A stretch of 64,000 nucleotides of DNA from Immersiella caudata (Eukaryota > Ascomycota > Sordariomycetes > Sordariales > Lasiosphaeriaceae), in the NCBI GenBank assembly GCA_030512335.1, contig JAULSU010000002.1:2790001-2854000 (forward strand). Direction: 5' to 3'. A program made the position numbers and the translations under genes. Positions within the stretch are counted from its first letter, which is position 1; every line of letters begins with the position of its first letter. This document shows positions 58,405-64,000 of the stretch, piece by piece. Under the pieces are notes generated by a model. The model saw only the letters and a program-made list of their open reading frames with translations, ran no database searches and was not told the origin of the DNA.

Positions 58405-60723
58405 AAAACACCCTTGACTGCGCCAGTCCAAGGCAGATAGCAAAAGGCCACATCCGTTGAGAGTCGAAATGTCGACAGTTGATTTGATGACTGCGGCACG
58501 TGACGCCTGCATTTTGCGTGCGTGTTGCGAGGCTGTCAGTCTCACCGCTTATCATCATTGCCAGGCTTCCCCAGGCGAAGGATACCCACACCGAAGGATC
58601 ACACCGAGAAAGGAAAAAGAAAAGAGAAAATACCAAGGGGGTCAAACTCAAGAAGCAGACACGAGTATCAACGTAGCGGTGTAGAAAGAGGGCACCAGAA
58701 GCACAAGGACGCACGAGGCCTCGTCACGGGGTCTCACGGACATACCGGCTCAGGCTAAGCTATTCCTACCAAGTAGTGCCTGGACGCACATTGGATCCAT
58801 TCTCCCCAGCTATTGAGCTCAGCTCAGCTCAGCTCGCCTTGTTGGATTGGCTTCTTGGGAACACGCATAGCCGAGTGAATGCACATACTTGGTACATACA
58901 TACATAGACATAGAGGGGACCATACCCCATGACCGAGTTGACTTACCTAAGCTCTCGTTGGAATCGGGACCACCATACGCACAGTTGAGCAGAGTCTTGA
59001 GATGTAAATGTTTTGAGGCAAAAATGCAAGTAGGCAGAGCCAATCTGAAGGTGTCCATGCTGTTACGCGTACAAATGCAATGTGGCAACTGAGGAAGAAG
59101 AATAGAACGCAAAGGAAGACATGGCAAAGTAACGTGCAAAACGAGGAGAGTTGGACAGTGCTAGACGAGTGAGGCCTCCCATTCTAAAGGGGCCGGCCCA
59201 AACAAACCTACCTGTCTCCACAAAAACCAACGGGCCACTGTCGCAGGTGCAGTTCGCGACCGCAATACCAAGTCCCACATTCGAGGTAACTGATCGCGAC
59301 TACGTACCGCGCAAGTGCGAGCCAACCGACGGAAAACACACGAGCAACCTCACGGCCAGGCAGACGCATGTGCGTGTAGTTGTTGTAAGAATCACGTAGC
59401 CTCATAATTCATTCCCAGCTAGCTGAGCTGCATGGTAACTCGTCATGTGTCTCCCGTCGTCTCTCTCAGCCAGCGAACATTCTCATCCTCCACGGCCCTT
59501 GCGGGCCCTTCCACCCCCTTCCACTCCATCAACAGTCGCCCAACTCCCCTTTCCTCGCCTGGCCCAAGATTCCCAAGCATACGTAATCGTAAACAACTCC
59601 ATTCCACCCAATGGTCCAACCCAGACCTCTGCCTACTTTGGCCCCTAAGCCTGACCAGCGTCAGGTTGAAGAATCCGGTTGATAGTGAAAAAGAACGTAA
59701 ATCCAACACCTTGGCTATGTAAGCTTTAGTTAAAGCGACGGGGAAAACAGAGAAGAACAAGACATCAACCGTTGAGGAAAGACCACCAGAGTACAACGCC
59801 AAAAGCACACCACAATCGTTGAGACTCAACTTGAACCTCACCCGCTCCCAGAAAACGAAAACAAAAACAAGGACTGTAGAGTATGCGATAGAGTGTTGTA
59901 GTGTGTGCATATAGCGTTGCTCCGACCATGATTTCATAAGTACATCCCGGAAAGGTCATGACGCGTTTCAATCTGGACAAGGAGGAGAGCGGTGGCGAAG
60001 CAGCCGAGATTGCCGAGCAGTCAAGACAAGCCAGCCGCTGCGGAGAGCTGTGCGGTTTGAGTCTGTCTGTGATGAGCCAGTGCCGAGGTCGAGCTCATGA
60101 GCCGGCTTGTATTCAAGTCTTGGCGCCGGCCCGGAGGAACCAGAGAGCCGCCGATGCCTGCGTGGCATCTGGACGTGGCGTTCAACTCGGGCGTAGGTGA
60201 CACGGCTCTCGGCTCCTTGCTCGCTGCTTCGTAACGTCTCGACTATGCCTCGGCCAGCCTGCCCGTCTTGCAAACCCGCTCGATACTTCCGCCACCAATG
60301 ATCTGTCCAGAAACGCCAGTGAAATCAGCCCGAAAACGCCCAAATCATTCATATAAAGACACAAATAGCTTCGTTACTGATTCTTTTTCATGAAATATTT
60401 CGTTCATGCCTGCAAAAAAGTAAAGAAACCGATGAAGTGAAAACAAAAAAACAAGATCCGAGTGCGCCACGACCTTCCCCGCCCCATGGGAAAGGGGAAA
60501 TACGACCTAGCCCATTAAGGATTAAAAACCGCCCAAGTTTCGCGGTGCCAGAATGTCCAAACATGGGCGCGTTGTGTAGAGAGGGTCCCGGGAGACCCTG
60601 GCTTCGGTGCCAAAGACGCTTTCGCGTCTGGACAGCGACCACACAAGGCTCTGCCCTCCACCTTCGCAGAGGGCAGCCAAAACTCCGGGCACTTGGCGAC
60701 AATGGCGGATTGCAGGAGCCGCT
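58405..60723. other. 2.3-kb convergent intergenic region
   Basis: The 3' flanks of the acyltransferase and J-protein genes. A pentamer microsatellite (about four AGCTC units) is at 58816-58836. The open frames here (for example 59443-59937 minus) show no conserved features. Confidence 0.55.
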
Positions 60724-62394
60724 TCAAGCGCGCACCGAGTAATAGTCCCCTGACGCGTACTGAACATTATACCCATCGGCGTATTTCACATCGCTTGGGC
60801 CATAGTGCCTCGCTTCCTTGACTTTGAAGTGTGCGGGATATGAGCTGCCGGGCGCATTCTGGTCGTAAGAGTTCGCGGGATACCTTGTGGAGTTGGGGGA
60901 ACCTCCATATCCGCCGTAAGGATCCAGTTTAGTCGTCTTGTGGTCTGCTCCAACTTTGTAGGTGGCACTCCGGGGGGCCGCCTCGGGTGACCGACGTCGG
61001 TCGCGACGGTGTCGATGACGGCGGTGGTGATCGTCGTCGGAGTCGTCGTCCCTCGCGTATTCATGGTATTCTTGACCAGTTCCCCAAGTCGACGTCCGGG
61101 GCAAAGTTGGCGGAATGTGGTGGGGGCCTGAGCCAGGGTAATCCATAGGAGTAGTGTTTGATCTGTTAAGTCCTGAGCGGGGTGATGACGACAGCTCGGG
61201 TGGGCTCGTGTACGATTTATGCAGCGCGGGTGGGATGCGGCCAGATGACTTGGGAGACGCGCTGACAATGTACGGATCCCGCGACGCCATCAGCTTCTCC
61301 CTCGACCTTGACGCATCATGAGACGAGCGACGTGCCCGGGAACGGTGAGGAATATCATCATCCTCGAGGACTTCCGCAGGCGGAGGCGTCGGCACTACAG
61401 GGGGGTACTCGCGCTGGAAAGCTGGTGGCTCCTGGGACGACCGGTTCGACTGGCGTCTTGATCGCTCGATATAGGTAGCGGCCTTGTCGAGGTCATCAGC
61501 GTACTTCACCTCCGGCACAGGCGGTGGCACCGGGGCTTGCGGCGCCACCGCGTCGATGTGAGGCGATGGGGCACGACGAGATGTCGTGGATTTGTCGCGA
61601 GGCTCATAAGGTTTCTTGCTCGATGACCTCTTCTTTTCCGGCTTGGGGGCGTAATTTGCTTGCTCCTCGGCCGACTCAAGCTCTTCGATGTACGGCGAGA
61701 AGTTCCGACGCTTTTCCTCCTGGCCGCGCTTCCGGTCAACATCCCGATCCTTGGTGGACTTCTTGCGGTATTCTCTTTCCCTCTCCTTCTCCTTGATTTC
61801 CTGTTCCTTCGCGCGGATTTGTCGCTCCTTTTCTTTTATCCTGTAGTCTTCCTCCACTGGCTCTCTTCGGCTGCGTCTTTCTCTGTCCTTGTCCCTATCC
61901 CGGCGATCCTCTTCTCGGTAGCTACTAGACTTCTCGAAGCTCGAAGGACGGCGAGCAGCCTTGTCGGGTACATAATCCTGAGAGACGTGCTCGTGCGAGC
62001 GGCTAGTAGTCTGGTAGTTATAAAGCTTGGACGAACCCGAGGTGGACTGCTTGTTGTACACAGCGGTCCTGATCTCGAACTGCCTAGGGGGGGTGCTGCG
62101 AGATGCAGACGTGTTCGGCATGCTCTTGGCCATCATGGCGGCGGCCTGCTTGCGCAGTTCATGGAGCTTCACCTGATCCTCGTACTTTGTCCGCTCCGCA
62201 TCATTGTTGAGCAGCTCGTACGCCTGCTGGACCTTCTGAAACTCCTCCTGCTTCTGCGCCTTAAGGGTGGGGTCTTGGACCTTGTCGGGGTGGCACTTGA
62301 GCACAAGCTTCTTGTAGGCTGTTCGAATCTCCGACTTTTCGGCATTCTTGTCAACACCAAGGGCTTTCCACGGATCTGGGGGGAGGGTAGCCAT
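60724..62394 (-). CDS. J-domain protein with long charged, disordered tail
   Basis: A probable Hsp70 co-chaperone with unknown client and location. It has one exon and 556 residues. The J-domain is at residues 5-72: DPWKALGVDKNAEKSEIRTAYKKL, the HPD motif at about 35-37, then EEFQKVQQAYELLNNDAERTKY. The rest is low-complexity: an Arg/Glu/Asp/Lys-rich segment (about 165-260) with RDRDKDRERRSRREP and KEKERQIRAKEQEIKEKERE (likely a single charged helix), then Ser/Pro-rich sequence, a His/Arg/Asp cluster, and a Gly/Tyr-rich end. The composition recalls nuclear or splicing-associated J-proteins, but this is inference. The frame is open upstream to 62499. ATG 62394 was chosen because the J-domain follows at once. 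Confidence 0.88.
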   Translation of the reverse strand: MATLPPDPWKALGVDKNAEKSEIRTAYKKLVLKCHPDKVQDPTLKAQKQEEFQKVQQAYELLNNDAERTKYEDQVKLHELRKQAAAMMAKSMPNTSASRSTPPRQFEIRTAVYNKQSTSGSSKLYNYQTTSRSHEHVSQDYVPDKAARRPSSFEKSSSYREEDRRDRDKDRERRSRREPVEEDYRIKEKERQIRAKEQEIKEKEREREYRKKSTKDRDVDRKRGQEEKRRNFSPYIEELESAEEQANYAPKPEKKRSSSKKPYEPRDKSTTSRRAPSPHIDAVAPQAPVPPPVPEVKYADDLDKAATYIERSRRQSNRSSQEPPAFQREYPPVVPTPPPAEVLEDDDIPHRSRARRSSHDASRSREKLMASRDPYIVSASPKSSGRIPPALHKSYTSPPELSSSPRSGLNRSNTTPMDYPGSGPHHIPPTLPRTSTWGTGQEYHEYARDDDSDDDHHRRHRHRRDRRRSPEAAPRSATYKVGADHKTTKLDPYGGYGGSPNSTRYPANSYDQNAPGSSYPAHFKVKEARHYGPSDVKYADGYNVQYASGDYYSVRA

Positions 62395-64000
62395 GGTGGG
62401 TGAGTAGGTGTCAGGACGAGGCAAGGGTGGTGGTAGCAACGTCGGCGACGGGGCGAGCTGAGCGGCGTTGTCGACGTGCGAGTTGGTGAGAAGCAGCAAC
62501 CGGCTGTCGAAACGAGGGGGCTATTGCATGGGAGGCGTTCGTCCGGCTTGGAGAGGGTTGTTGTTGTTGTTGTTGTGGTGCTGGTGTTGGCGGAGGGGTG
62601 GTCTGAAGAGGCGGTCGAGGGCCGGCTCAAGTGGTCCGAGGGAGGAACCTTACGACGACGACTAGGATGTTGCGTGGAGCAGGGAGCGGGCACAACAGAT
62701 GAGATTTCAGGGAACGACGTTCAGGGTATATCCGTGGCGAAAGAAAAAAAAGAGGGAAAGGGCCTGAAATCGGGCGGTGGAGTTGTCCTGGTGCTGCGCT
62801 GGGTTGTCCGTTGTTTTGTTGTGCTCAACGCCTCAGTATTCTGGGTGCGAATGGGACAGCGCGGGCCATCCGAAAACAGTGGGGAAGTAGACGCCGAGTT
62901 CGTTCGACCGGCAGCGAAGACGGTCAAGGGCCAGCCCAAAAACTCGGCCTGGTTCTCACGCTCTGGGGCTCGTGTTGCGTGTCTGGTGCGTGTTGTCGGC
63001 GAGATGACGGGGGAGAGAGTGAATGGGTGATGATGAGATCACCTGCGCTGGGCGGGTAGGTAGTCGGGCCAGCAGCAAAGCGGGCGATGGGGGGATAATG
63101 ATGGGTGATGGGTTGACGGCGGGAGCGGGGGGACAGCCTGAGGGGGCAACCACGGGTTACGGGTAACTAACGCTCATCGCCCTGGCCTGAGTGGTCGCCG
63201 ACAGGCTTGTCAGGTCGTTGTGGTGGGTGACAGACACCTAAGTGGGACTCCCCCTGCTGTTGCAGGGCCTCTCAAGAGGGGCGCTGGAGTCTTGTGGAGG
63301 GGTGGGCCGCTCTTGCCTGGGGCGGCTCTTTTCACTGGCCGCTGCGCTTCGGGGCTATCCTGCTTTTGGTTGGCGCTCGGCTGGCGGGCTGGCTTACGGC
63401 ATCGGCTCTCTCTGCTTGCGGACCAGGTTCTCTGGGCTTCTGTCTCATTCAGCTCTGCCCTTCGCCCAGTTCGGAGCCAGCGATGCAGCTCTGAAGACGG
63501 GGTGGAACCCTTCTCAGCAGCGCAGCGTTTGGCGCGCCCGGCAACACAATGCCCTCAGCTCACGCGAGAGCGCCGGCTTTTTGGCGATGCTCGTATCAGT
63601 CACCCGTACGCACTGCACTTAGTTTCTGCCTTGCTGTGAGGAGCATGTATTTGGAGGATCGCAACAAAGAAACCAGCACTGCGCCGTAATCAGTCGGCCA
63701 AATTCCGAGATCAAGTGTAACTCCTCGCTCGGCAAGGGGGGGGGGGGGGCTGTCAACGGCCCAGAGCACGAGTGCACAAGTAGGTCTAGTTGCCAGAGAC
63801 TCTCAGCTCTCTCGCATCCTCCCCGCTTGCCACATTCGACGCTATGAATCAGATCTCGCCTCAAACAGATCGCTTTCAACGCCCGGTGACTCAAAAAGGG
63901 ACTGCAAGTGCAACGAAACGGAGGACGCGAGAGAAGGTGAGCGCCTCTTGTGGATGGTGATGTGCAAAATGAGGAATTCTGTCCCTGAGGCTGTGCAGGA
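62395..64000. other. J-protein promoter and unannotated window end
   Basis: No convincing gene. A GTT/TTG microsatellite lies near 62560-62575 and a G14-type run near 63737-63750. Overlapping GC-rich frames at 63220-63639 show no domain. A gene beginning beyond 64000 could have its promoter here. Confidence 0.5.

Noticed and set aside
63220..63639. Overlapping open frames at the window end
   Set aside because: Two plus-strand frames of similar length overlap fully. Both are Arg/Ala/Ser/Leu-rich with no domain, so they are probably chance frames.

Overview
The window is nuclear DNA of a filamentous ascomycete, most likely a Sordariomycete. The evidence is 49-60 bp introns with GTRNGT donors, CTAAC or CTGAC branch sites and NAG acceptors, GC-rich coding DNA, and fungal families (AA11 LPMO, fungal MED11, Pff1, a DnaJ protein with a charged tail). 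No species call is possible from sequence reading alone. I saw no bacterial operon, rRNA, tRNA, CRISPR array or intact transposon. Seventeen protein genes are modelled, and the exon joins were checked by reading phase.

Layout. 1-11.6 kb: tra1 (minus, 3' end beyond the window). 13.2-14.4 kb: a secreted AA11 LPMO with an X278-like tail (minus), followed by about 3 kb with no recognisable gene. 17.5-21.5 kb: an AIG2/GGCT-like gene with an 8-nt exon (minus), divergent from acetoacetyl-CoA synthetase (plus). 22.3-24.2 kb: APC/C subunit CDC16 (minus). 24.6-26.9 kb: secreted alkaline phosphatase (minus). 28.0-30.2 kb: the branchpoint-binding protein BBP/SF1 (plus). 31.1-34.3 kb: vacuolar M28 protease Pff1 (plus). 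35.1-35.9 kb: a small Cys-containing secreted protein (plus). 36.3-36.9 kb: MED11 (minus), divergent from TAF5 (plus, 37.4-40.1 kb). 40.6-42.4 kb: retromer sorting nexin Vps5 (plus). 42.8-43.4 kb: mitoribosomal bL31m (minus). 43.8-44.7 kb: a flavin reductase-like protein (plus). 45.1-45.6 kb: FKBP12 (minus). 47.5-50.2 kb: Hsp90 (plus). 50.2-52.0 kb: partly AT-rich sequence with a decayed repeat pair. 52.0-54.4 kb: a Ser/Thr kinase with a long disordered N-terminus (minus). 56.6-58.4 kb: sterol O-acyltransferase (plus). 60.7-62.4 kb: a J-domain protein (minus). The rest is non-coding as far as I can see.

Themes. Most genes are housekeeping. Three encode RNA polymerase II machinery (Tra1 of SAGA/NuA4, TAF5 of TFIID/SAGA, MED11), and three encode folding factors (Hsp90, FKBP12, a J-protein). 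The most unusual signals are in gene structure. One BBP intron carries six copies of the branch-site motif that BBP itself binds. An 8-nt micro-exon completes the YGTLM motif of the GGCT-like protein. Hsp90 has a probable 5'-UTR intron and a 476-bp internal intron. One AACS intron is open, in frame, and lies beside the C-terminal lysine motif. No clearly new biological system was found. The BBP intron is the best candidate for undescribed regulation.
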